Assembly (NCBI RefSeq): GCF_003259155.1
Contig: NZ_QGMQ01000002.1
Coordinates: forward strand, 246,925-310,924
Source of the DNA: Marinimicrobium alkaliphilum
GTDB lineage: Bacteria > Pseudomonadota > Gammaproteobacteria > Pseudomonadales > Cellvibrionaceae
DNA: 64,000 nt
Reading direction: 5' to 3'
Positions 28,979-39,872 of this stretch are shown here, in pieces. The notes under the pieces were generated by a model that did no database searches, was not told where the DNA came from, and worked only from the letters and a program-made list of their open reading frames with translations. The number at the start of each line of letters is the position of its first letter. Position 1 is the stretch's first letter. Position numbers and translations under genes: made by a program.

Positions 28979-29938
28979 TCAGCCGCTGAAGAGCCAGACG
29001 TAATAGCCACAGTAACTGGCCAGCAGCGCCACGCCCAGCGCTCTGCCCAGGTGCGCCTGAGGGCGGCGCAGTGCCCAAACAATGGCGCCCACCAGTATCA
29101 AAGTGATCGCCGCCATGGTGATAAAATCCCGGGTGAACACCTCGGGGGCCATGGCTGGTTGTTGAATCACGGCCGGGATGGCCATGACCATCAGAAGATT
29201 GAAAATGTTTGAGCCGATGATATTGCCCAAGGCAATATCGTGGTGGCCGCGCAGGGCGCTGACCACCGAGGCGGCCAGCTCCGGCAGGCTCGTACCGACC
29301 GCAATAACCGTAAGCCCTACAATCAACGGGCTGACCCCCAGTGCCAAGGCGATGGTCTGGGCGCCCCAGACCAGCACTTCGGCGCTGGCAATCAGAAGCG
29401 CGAGGCCGACAATAAACCACAGGATCGCGGGTGCACGGCTCATGCTCGGGAGTGTTTGGTCGGCCAGATCCCTGGTTTTGCCCCGCATCAGCAGGTAGAG
29501 CGCCAGGGGTAGGGCCGCGAGCAACAACCAGCCCTCCCAGGCGTGGAGGTGGCCCCCGACCAGCAGTGCGCCGGAGAGTGCTGTGACCGCGAGCAGTACC
29601 GGCAGTTCGCGTTGGGACAAATGGCGTTTGACGGGCAGAGGCGCGATAAGTGCTGTGATCGCCAGCACCAGGGCTATATTGGCGATGTTTGACCCGAGGG
29701 CATTGCCCACGGCGAGCTCGCCGGCCTGACGCAGGGCGGCGCTAAAGGACACCACAATTTCAGGCGCCGAGGTGCCAAACGAGACAATGGTCAGGCCGAT
29801 GACCAGTTTCGAGACCCCGGCGTGATGGGCCAGCGCCGCGCCGCCACTGACAAAGCGATCCGCGCTCCACAGGACCCCGATAAAGCCGCCGATGACGGCC
29901 AGCAGCGGGAGCCAGAGGGGCGACAGTATTGCTATCAT
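28979..29938 (-). CDS. yrbG: Calcium/sodium antiporter, YrbG/CaCA family
   Basis: A 319-residue cation exchanger with about ten membrane helices in two homologous halves. The paired alpha repeats are visible: VIGLTIVSFGTSAPEIVVS (first) and IVGLTVIAVGTSLPELAAS (second), with GNALGSNIANI and GNIIGSNIFNL. These Glu/Asn/Ser residues form the Ca/Na site in the family. It lies upstream of kdsD and is divergent from mlaC, like yrbG in E. coli. Confidence 0.92.
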   Translation of the reverse strand: MIAILSPLWLPLLAVIGGFIGVLWSADRFVSGGAALAHHAGVSKLVIGLTIVSFGTSAPEIVVSFSAALRQAGELAVGNALGSNIANIALVLAITALIAPLPVKRHLSQRELPVLLAVTALSGALLVGGHLHAWEGWLLLAALPLALYLLMRGKTRDLADQTLPSMSRAPAILWFIVGLALLIASAEVLVWGAQTIALALGVSPLIVGLTVIAVGTSLPELAASVVSALRGHHDIALGNIIGSNIFNLLMVMAIPAVIQQPAMAPEVFTRDFITMAAITLILVGAIVWALRRPQAHLGRALGVALLASYCGYYVWLFSG

Positions 29939-30101
29939 GGTATGGTCCTGGGCGGGTGTATCGGCGTTGACGCAATGGTATAGTGCGGCAGTCCGTCTGT
30001 CAGCCGCGATTGTGTCCCGAGAGGGCACCTGTGGGCAGTTTTGCAGTCCAAGGCGCTGACCCGTTCAGTATCGGGCAAACTCATGCATTAAGGAAACGAT
30101 C

Positions 30102-30725
30102 ATGTTCAGACAAATAGTACTCCCCTCTGCATTGTTGGCCGTCCTGGCGTTGTTCGGGGCTGTAGCTCAGGCTGACACCGCCGAGTCCGAGCCGCACGCG
30201 GTGGTGGAACAGGTCACCGAAACCATTATGGAGAAAGTCCAGGCCTACGCCCGCGGCGACTTGAGTGGCCAGGCCTACGAGCAGGCGATCTCGGAAGCCC
30301 TGGAGCCGGTGGTGGATTTTCCCTTCATTGCCCGGGTGGTCATGGGCAATCACGGTGAGGGTGCCAGCGAAGAGCAGATCAGAACCTTCGCCGAGGAGTT
30401 CAAGCGCGGTCTGGTCACCACCTATTCTCGCGGCTTGGCCAGTTATGCGAGCAGCACTATCCGCTTGCGCGGGCCGAACGAGAGCACTGAGGGCAAGAAC
30501 CGAGTCAGTGTTCATCAGGAGGTACGCGACGGCAGTGAGAGCCATCGGCTGTCCTACACGATGATGCGTAACCGCGCCGGTGAATGGAAAGTGACCAATG
30601 TGATCCTTGATGGTGTCAACCTCGGTCAGTCCTTCCGCAGCCAGTTCAATCAGTCCATGCGCCAGTATGGCAATGACATCGATAAGGTGATCGCCAACTG
30701 GATCGATGACGCCGACGACATCTGA
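30102..30725 (+). CDS. mlaC: MlaC-type phospholipid-binding periplasmic protein (orphan)
   Basis: A 207-residue exported protein: signal peptide (~1-24, cleavage near VAQA), then the Ttg2D/MlaC fold with FPFIARVVMGNHGEGASEEQ and EEFKRGLVTTYSRGL. MlaC shuttles phospholipids between the outer-membrane MlaA complex and the inner-membrane MlaFEDB transporter. In most gammaproteobacteria mlaF, mlaE and mlaD precede it and mlaB follows. Here the upstream neighbour is the divergent yrbG and only 79 nt separate it from ibaG, so mlaFED and mlaB are missing from this locus. Confidence 0.9.
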   Translation: MFRQIVLPSALLAVLALFGAVAQADTAESEPHAVVEQVTETIMEKVQAYARGDLSGQAYEQAISEALEPVVDFPFIARVVMGNHGEGASEEQIRTFAEEFKRGLVTTYSRGLASYASSTIRLRGPNESTEGKNRVSVHQEVRDGSESHRLSYTMMRNRAGEWKVTNVILDGVNLGQSFRSQFNQSMRQYGNDIDKVIANWIDDADDI

Positions 30726-30804
30726 TCTTCGACCCCGGGCGCTCCGGGTGGGGTGCGTTTGTCGCCCGCATTGGGTAGAATTCGCCTTTTGCCTGGGGTG
30801 AGCT

Positions 30805-32384
<1,580 letters not shown>

Positions 32385-32392
32385 GTCCTATT

Positions 32393-33031
32393 ATGAGTGA
32401 AACCCTGACTTTTGCCCTGACCAAGGGCCGTATTCTGGAAGAGACCTTGCCGTTACTTAAAGCGGCTGGCATCGAGCCGTTGGAAGATATCAGCAAAAGC
32501 CGCAAGCTGGTGTTTGAAACCGACCAGCCCGGCGTGCGCTTGTTGATTCTGCGCGGCTCGGACGTACCCACCTATGTTCAGTTTGGTGCGGCCGATATGG
32601 GGATTTCCGGTAAGGATACCCTGATGGAAAATGGCGCCGACGGCCTCTATGAGCCGCTCGACCTGAACATTGCCCGTTGCCGTCTGATGACGGCGGGCAT
32701 CAAAGGTGTACCGCGCAAAAGTGGGCGCCTGCGCGTGGCCACCAAATACGTCAATATTGCCAAGCAGTACTATGCCACCCAAGGCCGGCAAACGGACATG
32801 ATCAAGCTTTATGGCGCGATGGAATTAGCGCCGATCATGCATTTGGCGGATGAAATTGTGGACATTGTTGACACCGGCAATACCCTGCGTGCCAACGGCC
32901 TTGAGGCGCGCGAGCTGATCGCTGACATCAGCTCGCGCCTGATCGTCAATAAGGCTTCGATGAAGATGAAACACGCCCGAATTCAGGGTGTGATCGACGC
33001 GATCGCAGAGGCGGTCGCCAACCCGGCCTAG
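32393..33031 (+). CDS. hisG: ATP phosphoribosyltransferase HisG, short form
   Basis: A 212-residue catalytic subunit that joins ATP and PRPP in the first step of histidine synthesis. The PRPP loop [15 protein letters not shown] is clear. It lacks the C-terminal ACT-like regulatory domain, so it is the short form that requires HisZ; hisZ is not in this window. It follows murA by 8 nt and precedes hisD. Confidence 0.95.
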   Translation: MSETLTFALTKGRILEETLPLLKAAGIEPLEDISKSRKLVFETDQPGVRLLILRGSDVPTYVQFGAADMGISGKDTLMENGADGLYEPLDLNIARCRLMTAGIKGVPRKSGRLRVATKYVNIAKQYYATQGRQTDMIKLYGAMELAPIMHLADEIVDIVDTGNTLRANGLEARELIADISSRLIVNKASMKMKHARIQGVIDAIAEAVANPA

Positions 33032-33056
33032 GGCCAGATACCCACAGGAAACCATT

Positions 33057-34361
33057 ATGTCCGACATGATTGCCCGACTCGATGCCAACCAGCCCGATTT
33101 TGCCGAGCGCCTCGACGCGCTTCTGGCCTGGGACTCGGTGTCGGATCATCATGTGGCGGATGTGGTGACTGAAATTCTCGCGGCGGTGCGCAGTCGCGGC
33201 GATGCGGCGGTATTGGAATACACCAATCGTTTCGATCGGCGCAGTGCCGACTCCGTGGCGGCGCTGGAGATCAGTCAGGCTCAGTTGCAGGCCGCGCTCA
33301 GTGAGATCTCGCCTGCCCAACGCGAGGCGCTGGAAACCGCCGCCGAACGTGTGCGTCGCTATCACCAGCGCCAACGTCAGGAGAGCTGGCAGTACACGGA
33401 AGCCGATGGCACCGTGCTCGGTCAGCAGATTACCGCGATGGAAAAAGTCGGACTTTATGTGCCCGGGGGCAAAGCCTCCTACCCATCGTCGGTGCTGATG
33501 AACGCGATTCCGGCCAAGGTCGCCGGTGTCGATGAGGTGGTTATGGTGGTGCCTGCACCGGATGACAGGCTCAACCCCATGGTGCTCGCGGCGGCGGCGA
33601 TTGCCGGGGTCGACCGGGTGTTTACCGTGGGTGGCGCCCAGGCCGTAGCGGCCCTGGCCTACGGCACCGAGACCGTGCCCCGAGTGGATAAAATTGTGGG
33701 GCCGGGGAATATCTTTGTGGCTACGGCCAAGCGCGCCGTGTTTGGCCAGGTGGCGATCGATATGATTGCCGGGCCATCGGAGATTCTGGTGATCTGTGAC
33801 GGCGAGACCGACCCCGAGTGGATCGCCTACGACCTGTTCAGTCAGGCTGAGCACGATGAGCAGGCTCAATCCATTCTGCTGTGCCCGGATGCGAAGTATC
33901 TGGATCAGGTGGCGGAGGCCATGGCGCGGCTGTTACCGCAGTTGTCCCGCGCCGACATTGCTCGGGAGTCCCTGGCGCAGCGTGGCGCACTCATCAAGGT
34001 CGATAGCCTCGAGCAGGCGGTGACCCTCAGCAACCGGATTGCGCCCGAGCATTTGGAGTTATCGGTGGCCGACCCCGACGCACTGTTGCCGAAGATCCGT
34101 CATGCCGGCGCCATTTTTATGGGCCGGCACACGCCCGAGGCGCTGGGAGACTACTGCGCAGGGCCCAATCACGTGCTGCCCACGTCGGGCACGGCGCGCT
34201 TTTCGTCGCCGTTGGGGGTGTATGACTTCCAGAAGCGCAGCTCAATCATCAACTGCTCGCCGAGCGGTGCGTCGGTTCTGGGTAAAGTGGCGTCGGTGCT
34301 GGCGCGCAGCGAGGATCTTGAAGCGCACGCCATCTCCGCCGAACGCCGTATTCTCGACTGA
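33057..34361 (+). CDS. hisD: Histidinol dehydrogenase
   Basis: A 434-residue enzyme that oxidises L-histidinol to histidine in two NAD-dependent steps. Seen: [23 protein letters not shown] cut to its core [10 protein letters not shown], then [28 protein letters not shown] (zinc and base residues) and [19 protein letters not shown]. It lies 25 nt after hisG, with AGGA before the start. Confidence 0.97.
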   Translation: MSDMIARLDANQPDFAERLDALLAWDSVSDHHVADVVTEILAAVRSRGDAAVLEYTNRFDRRSADSVAALEISQAQLQAALSEISPAQREALETAAERVRRYHQRQRQESWQYTEADGTVLGQQITAMEKVGLYVPGGKASYPSSVLMNAIPAKVAGVDEVVMVVPAPDDRLNPMVLAAAAIAGVDRVFTVGGAQAVAALAYGTETVPRVDKIVGPGNIFVATAKRAVFGQVAIDMIAGPSEILVICDGETDPEWIAYDLFSQAEHDEQAQSILLCPDAKYLDQVAEAMARLLPQLSRADIARESLAQRGALIKVDSLEQAVTLSNRIAPEHLELSVADPDALLPKIRHAGAIFMGRHTPEALGDYCAGPNHVLPTSGTARFSSPLGVYDFQKRSSIINCSPSGASVLGKVASVLARSEDLEAHAISAERRILD

Positions 34362-34366
34362 ATCCT

Positions 34367-35503
34367 TTAACTGCGGCTGGTTTCGATCGGCCGCACGCCC
34401 ACCTCTGCTTCCAGTTCGAGCGTGTCGCCACCGCGTAACAGGCGGATACGCACCGTGTCGCCTGGAGGGGTTTCAGCCACTTCGTACATCCCGCGCCGAC
34501 CATCGCCGACGGAAACATCATTGATATGGGTAATCACATCGCCGGGGTTAATACCGGCGCGGTGCGCAGGCCCCTGGCTGTGGACATAGGTGATGATCAC
34601 CCCTTCGGTGGACTCCAGACCGAAAGATTGGGCCAGGGCGGGGGTCATCTGCTGGGCGTCGAGCCCCAACCAGCCGCGCACCACCGTGCCGTGGGCGACA
34701 ATGTCGCTCAGGGACTTCATGGCCCAGTCGGCCGGGATGGCAAAACTGATGCCGACCGAATAGCCGGTCTGGTCGAGCATGGCGGTGTTGATGCCCAGTA
34801 GGCGGCCTCGGGCATCGACCAGGGCGCCACCGGAGTTGCCCGGATTGATTGCGGCATCGGTCTGGATAAAATTCTCATAGGTATTGATGCCCAGGCCGTA
34901 GCGCCCGGTCGCGCTGACAATGCCCTGGGTCACCGTTTGGCCCACCCCGAAGGGGTTGCCGATGGCGAGCACCACATCGCCCACCTGTGCCTGGGCGGGC
35001 CGGCCCAGCTCAATAGCGATCAGGTTGTCGAGCTCAATTTTGAGTACCGCCAGGTCACTGTCGGGATCACTACCGACCAGACGCGCACGCGCTTCGCGGC
35101 CATCGTGCAGAAGCACCAGAATTTCTTCGGCGCCCTCAATCACGTGATTGTTGGTGAGCAGGTAGCCGTCATCGCTGACGATGACCCCCGAGCCGAGCGC
35201 TGATTGCATACGCTGTTGGTAGGGCAGGTCAGAGTTCTCAAAAAAGTGTCGGAACAGCGGGTCATCCATAAGCGGATGGCCGCGGCGCTGGCTGAGCTTG
35301 CGGGTATAGATGTTGACCACGGCAGGCGCGGCCCGGCGCACGGCCTCCGAATAGGATACGGGGCTCTCAAAGTCGCTCGACGACGTCGCCTGGCGCTGCC
35401 CGTTATTGGCCAGCTGGGGAAACGCCAACAGCGCCGCCAGCGCGGCGATCAGCCCCAAGGCCACTGGCCAGGCCAGGAAACGAAACAGCGGGTGGGTGGC
35501 CAT
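34367..35503 (-). CDS. algW: Periplasmic serine protease AlgW/DegS
   Basis: A 378-residue HtrA-type protease held by one N-terminal helix (~9-28). The catalytic triad is visible: His in LLTNNHVIEGA, Asp in DPDSDLAVLKI, Ser in NPGNSGGALVD. One PDZ domain follows (~280-370). Such proteins cut anti-sigma factor RseA/MucA when outer-membrane proteins misfold. It is convergent with hisD (5 nt gap), the usual place after murA-hisGD. Confidence 0.93.
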   Translation of the reverse strand: MATHPLFRFLAWPVALGLIAALAALLAFPQLANNGQRQATSSSDFESPVSYSEAVRRAAPAVVNIYTRKLSQRRGHPLMDDPLFRHFFENSDLPYQQRMQSALGSGVIVSDDGYLLTNNHVIEGAEEILVLLHDGREARARLVGSDPDSDLAVLKIELDNLIAIELGRPAQAQVGDVVLAIGNPFGVGQTVTQGIVSATGRYGLGINTYENFIQTDAAINPGNSGGALVDARGRLLGINTAMLDQTGYSVGISFAIPADWAMKSLSDIVAHGTVVRGWLGLDAQQMTPALAQSFGLESTEGVIITYVHSQGPAHRAGINPGDVITHINDVSVGDGRRGMYEVAETPPGDTVRIRLLRGGDTLELEAEVGVRPIETSRS

Positions 35504-35539
35504 ATAAGCTCCGGTTACAGTGGCGAGGAGAGGGCGCGA

Positions 35540-36073
35540 TCAGTTTTTACGCGCGATCTCCTCGTCCCGATCGACGCCAGTCTCAGTCTCGCTGGTCACC
35601 TCGGTCTCGGCCTCGCTTTCGCTCTCGGGCTGCGCCTCGGTATCGTCGAGCCCGTAATCTTCGCTCAGCGCGCCTTTTTCGCCCCGAGGGGCCCAGTCGC
35701 GTGGTGGCTCGACGCTGGTGTCCTCGCTGTAGGCATAGGCAGCGGTTTCACTGGACAACAAGTGGCCTTTCGCCGACTCCAGGATTTGTCGGCTGATGGC
35801 GGGCGTGGCAAGTTTGAGCGCACCTTTGGCCAGATGCTCATGCACATCCCGGTAGCTCTGGGTCAGATTGTTGACCAATGCAGAGGTCTCGCCAAAGTGC
35901 TGGGCGACGTCGTGCTGATAGTTTTTCAGGGCGTTTTCTGCCTCTGCAACCCGGCGCTCCATTTCGCGCGAATAGGTGTGACTGCGCAGTGCGTTGAGCA
36001 GTGCTGCCCCCGCTGCCGCGCCTGCGATCAGGCAGATAATGCCAGTAAACACCAAGGCTCCAAATGAATACAC
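35540..36073 (-). CDS. zapG: YhcB/ZapG-family inner-membrane protein (DUF1043)
   Basis: A 177-residue bitopic protein: one N-terminal helix (~4-25), a coiled-coil segment (SREMERRVAEAENALKNYQ), the conserved HDVAQHFGETSALVNNLTQ core, and a very acidic tail (~130-177). YhcB/ZapG links envelope growth and division in E. coli. The start is GTG at 36073 after AAGGAG. It is encoded just upstream of algW, divergent from the hydrolase gene. Confidence 0.9.
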   Translation of the reverse strand: MYSFGALVFTGIICLIAGAAAGAALLNALRSHTYSREMERRVAEAENALKNYQHDVAQHFGETSALVNNLTQSYRDVHEHLAKGALKLATPAISRQILESAKGHLLSSETAAYAYSEDTSVEPPRDWAPRGEKGALSEDYGLDDTEAQPESESEAETEVTSETETGVDRDEEIARKN

Positions 36074-36300
36074 AAAACACTCCTTAAACGTTGAGTCAAA
36101 TACTGCCGAGCTTCAGTGGGCAAGGATGCCCTTCTTACGTAAAAGTCTAGCCCGAACTGTGCCGTGCTGCTCGTGAGCGTGCAAGGCGCCATTTGTGAAA
36201 GTGTGAAACCGGACCGACGTTCAGGTTATTATACGGACTTTTTCGCTCGGGGCGGTGCTTTTGGGCGAGGAATTCCCCCAACAGCCAGGGCCTGGAAATA

Positions 36301-36975
36301 ATGACGCTATTCTCGCAAAACCCCGGTGCAATTACCATTGATGGCCCCTGCGGGGCGCTCGAAGCGCGCCTGACTCCGGCTGCGAACGAGGGCATGCTCG
36401 GCGCGGGGTGGCTGGCGCTGGTGTGCCACCCGCACCCGCAACATGGAGGCACCATGAATAACAAGGTGGTGACCACGCTGGAGCGTTGTTACCGGGATCT
36501 GGGCGCCGAGGTCATTTGTTTCAATTTTCGTGGCGTCGGCGCCAGTGCAGGGACGTTTGACCATGCTGTGGGCGAGGTGGACGATCTGTGCGCTGTGGCT
36601 GAGTGGGCCAGGCGCCAGGCGCCGGACGCCAAGTTGCTGTTGGCCGGTTTTTCATTTGGGTCGTCGGTGGCCGCCCAGGCGGCGCATCGCCTGGACGGGG
36701 TCCGCCACCTGACGCTGGTCGCCCCGCCCGTGGAGCGCTATCCCTACGACCGGGACGGAGGCTTCCCCTGTCCTGTATGCGTGCTGCAGGGGCTGGAGGA
36801 CGAGCGGGTGGATGTGCCCGGTGTCCAGGCCTGGACAGATGCCCTGCGGACGCCAGCGCGCTGGCTGCCTTTCCCCGCCGCTGGCCACTTTTTTCACGGC
36901 AAGCTGACGCCCATGAAGCGGGCCCTGGCCGATGCCCTTAGTGAGCAGCTCAAGCTTGAGGAGCGCCCACGATGA
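36301..36975 (+). CDS. Alpha/beta hydrolase
   Basis: A 224-residue hydrolase of the dienelactone hydrolase/YsgA-like type. Seen: HPHPQHGGTMNNKVV (oxyanion region), FNFRGVGASAGTFDHA, the nucleophile elbow LAGFSFGSSVA (GxSxG), Asp in LQGLEDERVD and His in PAAGHFFHG. The substrate is unknown. It overlaps zapE by 4 nt (ATGA), so the two are co-translated. Confidence 0.85.
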   Translation: MTLFSQNPGAITIDGPCGALEARLTPAANEGMLGAGWLALVCHPHPQHGGTMNNKVVTTLERCYRDLGAEVICFNFRGVGASAGTFDHAVGEVDDLCAVAEWARRQAPDAKLLLAGFSFGSSVAAQAAHRLDGVRHLTLVAPPVERYPYDRDGGFPCPVCVLQGLEDERVDVPGVQAWTDALRTPARWLPFPAAGHFFHGKLTPMKRALADALSEQLKLEERPR

Positions 36976-38087
36976 GTCATCAGGACGGTCCGCAGCGGCG
37001 CTATGAACGTGACCTGGAGTCCGGCAACTTTACCCGCGACCCCGCCCAGGCTGAGGCGGTTGAGCACCTGCAGCGGCTCTATGAGGCGCTTGTTGCCGGG
37101 GACCGCCGGCGGCCCGGCCCGCTGGCGAGAGCCTGGCAGCGCCTGCGTCCGCCCCGACGCACGCCGGTAACGGGGCTCTATTTTTGGGGCGGGGTGGGTC
37201 GAGGCAAGACCTGGCTCATGGATAACTTCTACGAGAGCCTGCCCTTTGAGGACAAGCTGCGCTCGCACTTTCACCGCTTTATGCGCCGGGTCCACGCCGA
37301 GCTTAAATCGCTCGACGGCGAAAAAAACCCGCTCGAGCAGGTGGCAGAGCGCATCAGTCGTGATGCCCGGGTGATTTGCTTTGACGAGTTTTTTGTCTCG
37401 GATATCGCTGACGCGATGATTTTGGCGACGCTGCTGGACGGTTTGTTTCGCCGGGGGGTGACCTTGGTGGCGACATCGAATATCGTGCCCGATGGCCTCT
37501 ATCGCGACGGTCTGCAGCGCGGGCGCTTCCTGCCGGCGATCGAATTACTGAAAACCCACACCCGAGTGGTCAATATTGACGGTGGCGTTGACTATCGTCT
37601 GCGAGCCCTGGAGCAGGCCGAGCTTTACCACGCGCCGCTGGATGAAAGTGCCGACGAAAGTCTGATGGCCAGCTTTCGCGGTCTGGTACCGGCCGAGGGT
37701 GAGATCCGTCAGGAGGTTCCGCTCGAGGTCGAGGGGCGGCGCATCCATGCCCGCTATGTGGGGGAGGACGTCGCCTGGTTTGAATTTGCCGCTCTGTGTG
37801 ACGGCCCGCGCTCGCAGAACGACTATATCGAGCTGGCGCGCGAGTTTCATGCCATCATTATCAGCAACGTACCGGGGATGGGGCGCGCCAATGACGATCA
37901 GGCTCGGCGCTTTATCAACCTGGTGGATGAATTCTATGACCGTCAGGTGAAGCTGGTTCTGTCCGCCGCAAGGCCGCTGACCGAACTCTATAGTGAAGGC
38001 CGCCTGAATTTCGAGTTTGAGCGCACCGTGAGCCGGCTGCTGGAAATGCAGAGCCATGACTACCTGGCCAAGCCTCACAGGCCCTGA
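36972..38087 (+). CDS. zapE: Cell division ATPase ZapE (AFG1 family)
   Basis: A 371-residue AFG1-like P-loop ATPase. Walker A GGVGRGKTWLMD (~70-81) and Walker B ICFDEFFVSDIADAM (~134) are intact, with ATSNIVPDGLYRDGLQRGRF as sensor region. In E. coli ZapE modulates the Z-ring in stress and low oxygen. It is upstream of rplM, the common gammaproteobacterial order. Confidence 0.95.
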   Translation: MSHQDGPQRRYERDLESGNFTRDPAQAEAVEHLQRLYEALVAGDRRRPGPLARAWQRLRPPRRTPVTGLYFWGGVGRGKTWLMDNFYESLPFEDKLRSHFHRFMRRVHAELKSLDGEKNPLEQVAERISRDARVICFDEFFVSDIADAMILATLLDGLFRRGVTLVATSNIVPDGLYRDGLQRGRFLPAIELLKTHTRVVNIDGGVDYRLRALEQAELYHAPLDESADESLMASFRGLVPAEGEIRQEVPLEVEGRRIHARYVGEDVAWFEFAALCDGPRSQNDYIELAREFHAIIISNVPGMGRANDDQARRFINLVDEFYDRQVKLVLSAARPLTELYSEGRLNFEFERTVSRLLEMQSHDYLAKPHRP

Positions 38088-38125
38088 GGGCCGGGGAGGG
38101 TGGTTAAAAAACCCGCAAGACCCCC

Positions 38126-38154
38126 TTGAAAAACACTGGACGCTTATGTAGTAT
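38126..38154 (+). promoter_or_regulatory. Sigma-70 promoter of rplM-rpsI
   Basis: TTGAAA (38126-38131) and TAGTAT (38149-38154) are spaced by exactly 17 nt, each one or two bases from consensus. The ATG of rplM is 50 nt further on, leaving a ~45-nt leader in which L13 feedback control could act. Confidence 0.75.
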
Positions 38155-38204
38155 TCGCGCTCGTTTGTGGGAAGCACCCCTCCTATTTTCAAGGCAGGTA
38201 CAAC

Positions 38205-38633
38205 ATGAAGACATACAGTGCTAAACCTGAAACAGTCATCCATGACTGGTTCGTCGTCGATGCAGACGGCAAGACCCTGGGCCGCATGGCCTCAGAGATT
38301 GCCACTCGCCTGCGCGGCAAGCATAAGCCGGAGTTCACACCGCACGTGGACACTGGCGATTACATTGTCGTTATCAACGCGGAGAAAGTGCGCGTTACCG
38401 GTAACAAGGCTAAAGACAAGCTTTACTATCACCATACCGGTTACATCGGTGGCATCAAGTCGATCAGCTTCGAACAGCAGATCGCTAAGGCTCCCGAGCG
38501 CACTATCCAATCAGCTGTCAAAGGCATGTTGCCCCGGGGTCCCCTGGGTCGCGCCATGTATAAAAAGCTGAAAGTGTACGCAGGCAGTGAGCATCCGCAC
38601 ACTGCTCAGCAACCGAAAGCACTGAACATTTAA
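38205..38633 (+). CDS. rplM: 50S ribosomal protein L13
   Basis: A 142-residue L13, an early 50S assembly protein, with normal length and the typical [17 protein letters not shown] start and [19 protein letters not shown] core. It forms an operon with rpsI 14 nt downstream. A strong promoter lies just upstream. In E. coli L13 represses its own operon; the leader here is short. Confidence 0.98.
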   Translation: MKTYSAKPETVIHDWFVVDADGKTLGRMASEIATRLRGKHKPEFTPHVDTGDYIVVINAEKVRVTGNKAKDKLYYHHTGYIGGIKSISFEQQIAKAPERTIQSAVKGMLPRGPLGRAMYKKLKVYAGSEHPHTAQQPKALNI

Positions 38634-38647
38634 CCGGGAAGCTGATT

Positions 38648-39040
38648 ATGGCAGATTCACAGTATTACGGCACAGGCCGTCGTAAAACCTCCACTGCCCG
38701 GGTGTTCATTACCCCAGGTAAGGGAACCATTGTTATCAATGATCGCCCGATTGAGCAGTATTTCGGCCGCGAAGTGGCACGTATGATCGTGCGCCAGCCG
38801 CTGGAAAACGTCGAGATGGTCGACAAGTTCGATGTCAAGGTCACCGTCAAAGGTGGCGGTAGCTTCGGCCAGGCCGGCGCCATTCGCCACGGTCTGACCC
38901 GCGCCTTGATGGAATACGACGAAGCGTTGCGTCAGCCGCTGCGCGCCGCCGGCTACGTTACCCGGGATTCGCGCGCTGTCGAGCGTAAGAAGATCGGTCT
39001 GCGCAAGGCGCGCAAGCGTCCGCAGTACTCCAAGCGTTAA
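38648..39040 (+). CDS. rpsI: 30S ribosomal protein S9
   Basis: A 130-residue S9 with [16 protein letters not shown] at the N-terminus and the invariant C-terminal [17 protein letters not shown], whose final Arg contacts P-site tRNA. Second gene of the rplM-rpsI operon, followed by a clear terminator. Confidence 0.98.
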   Translation: MADSQYYGTGRRKTSTARVFITPGKGTIVINDRPIEQYFGREVARMIVRQPLENVEMVDKFDVKVTVKGGGSFGQAGAIRHGLTRALMEYDEALRQPLRAAGYVTRDSRAVERKKIGLRKARKRPQYSKR

Positions 39041-39091
39041 GATTTCTGGCCTCCGGCCTTTCCGGTGGGCAGAAACCATGCTTGCAAAAGG

Positions 39092-39127
39092 AACGCCCAG
39101 GTGCCAGAGCTCCTGGGCGTTTTCTTT
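39092..39127 (+). terminator. Terminator of rplM-rpsI
   Basis: A perfect 10-bp stem AACGCCCAGG (39092-39101) with CCTGGGCGTT (39112-39121), a 10-nt loop and TTCTTT. It lies 52 nt after rpsI and separates it from petA. Confidence 0.85.
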
Positions 39128-39275
39128 ATCCGGTACGGAAAGATTGAGCTTATCTTGTAAGATGGGCGTATTTTCATTAAGATTGAGCATTTTTTGAAAC
39201 TCGAAAAATTATGCTAAGCCATTGTTTTCTGGCGAAATTACAGGCCGTCACAAGCTGTTAGGGGAGATTTCCGTC

Positions 39276-39869
39276 ATGAGTAATGACGCTGTAAACGTAA
39301 CGCGCCGCCGGGTGCTCACGGCTGCCACCGCGGTGGTGGGTGCTGTGGGTGCTGTAGGTGCTGCTGTACCTTTTGTGGGTTCCTGGAATCCGAGTGCACG
39401 TGCCCGGGCCGCCGGTGCCCCGGTGCGGGTGAATATTTCCCGCATGGAGCCGGGTGAAATGGTGACCGTTGAGTGGCGCGGTCGGCCAGTCTATATCGTG
39501 CGTCGCACGCGCGAGGCGCTGGCGACTCTGGAGCAGATCGAAGACCGTTTGCGGGACCCGGAGTCCGAAGTCCCCCAGCAGCCCGAGTATGCCCGCAACC
39601 GCCACCGCTCCATCAGAGAGGAATATCTGATACTGCTTGGCTTGTGCACCCACTTCGGCTGTGCGCCGACTTTCCGCCCAGATGTGGGCGCCCAGGACCT
39701 GGGTGGCGACAGCTGGCTTGGCGGTTTCTTTTGTGCCTGCCACGGGTCGCGTTTTGACATGGCTGGCCGCGTCTTCCGCGGTGTACCGGCACCGACCAAC
39801 CTCGAAGTGCCCCCGCACGCCTATGAAGGCGACGGCTTGGTCATTATCGGCGTGGATCAGGAGGTTTAA
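39276..39869 (+). CDS. petA: Ubiquinol-cytochrome c reductase, Rieske iron-sulfur subunit
   Basis: A 197-residue Rieske protein of the bc1 complex. The N-terminus carries a Tat signal (VTRRRVLTAAT) that stays as the membrane anchor. The 2Fe-2S ligands are in CTHFGCAPTF and CACHGSRFD. The start at 39276 follows AGGGGAGA; the ORF opens 18 codons earlier. It precedes the fused cytochrome b-c1 gene by 3 nt. Confidence 0.96.
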   Translation: MSNDAVNVTRRRVLTAATAVVGAVGAVGAAVPFVGSWNPSARARAAGAPVRVNISRMEPGEMVTVEWRGRPVYIVRRTREALATLEQIEDRLRDPESEVPQQPEYARNRHRSIREEYLILLGLCTHFGCAPTFRPDVGAQDLGGDSWLGGFFCACHGSRFDMAGRVFRGVPAPTNLEVPPHAYEGDGLVIIGVDQEV

Positions 39870-39872
39870 TAG

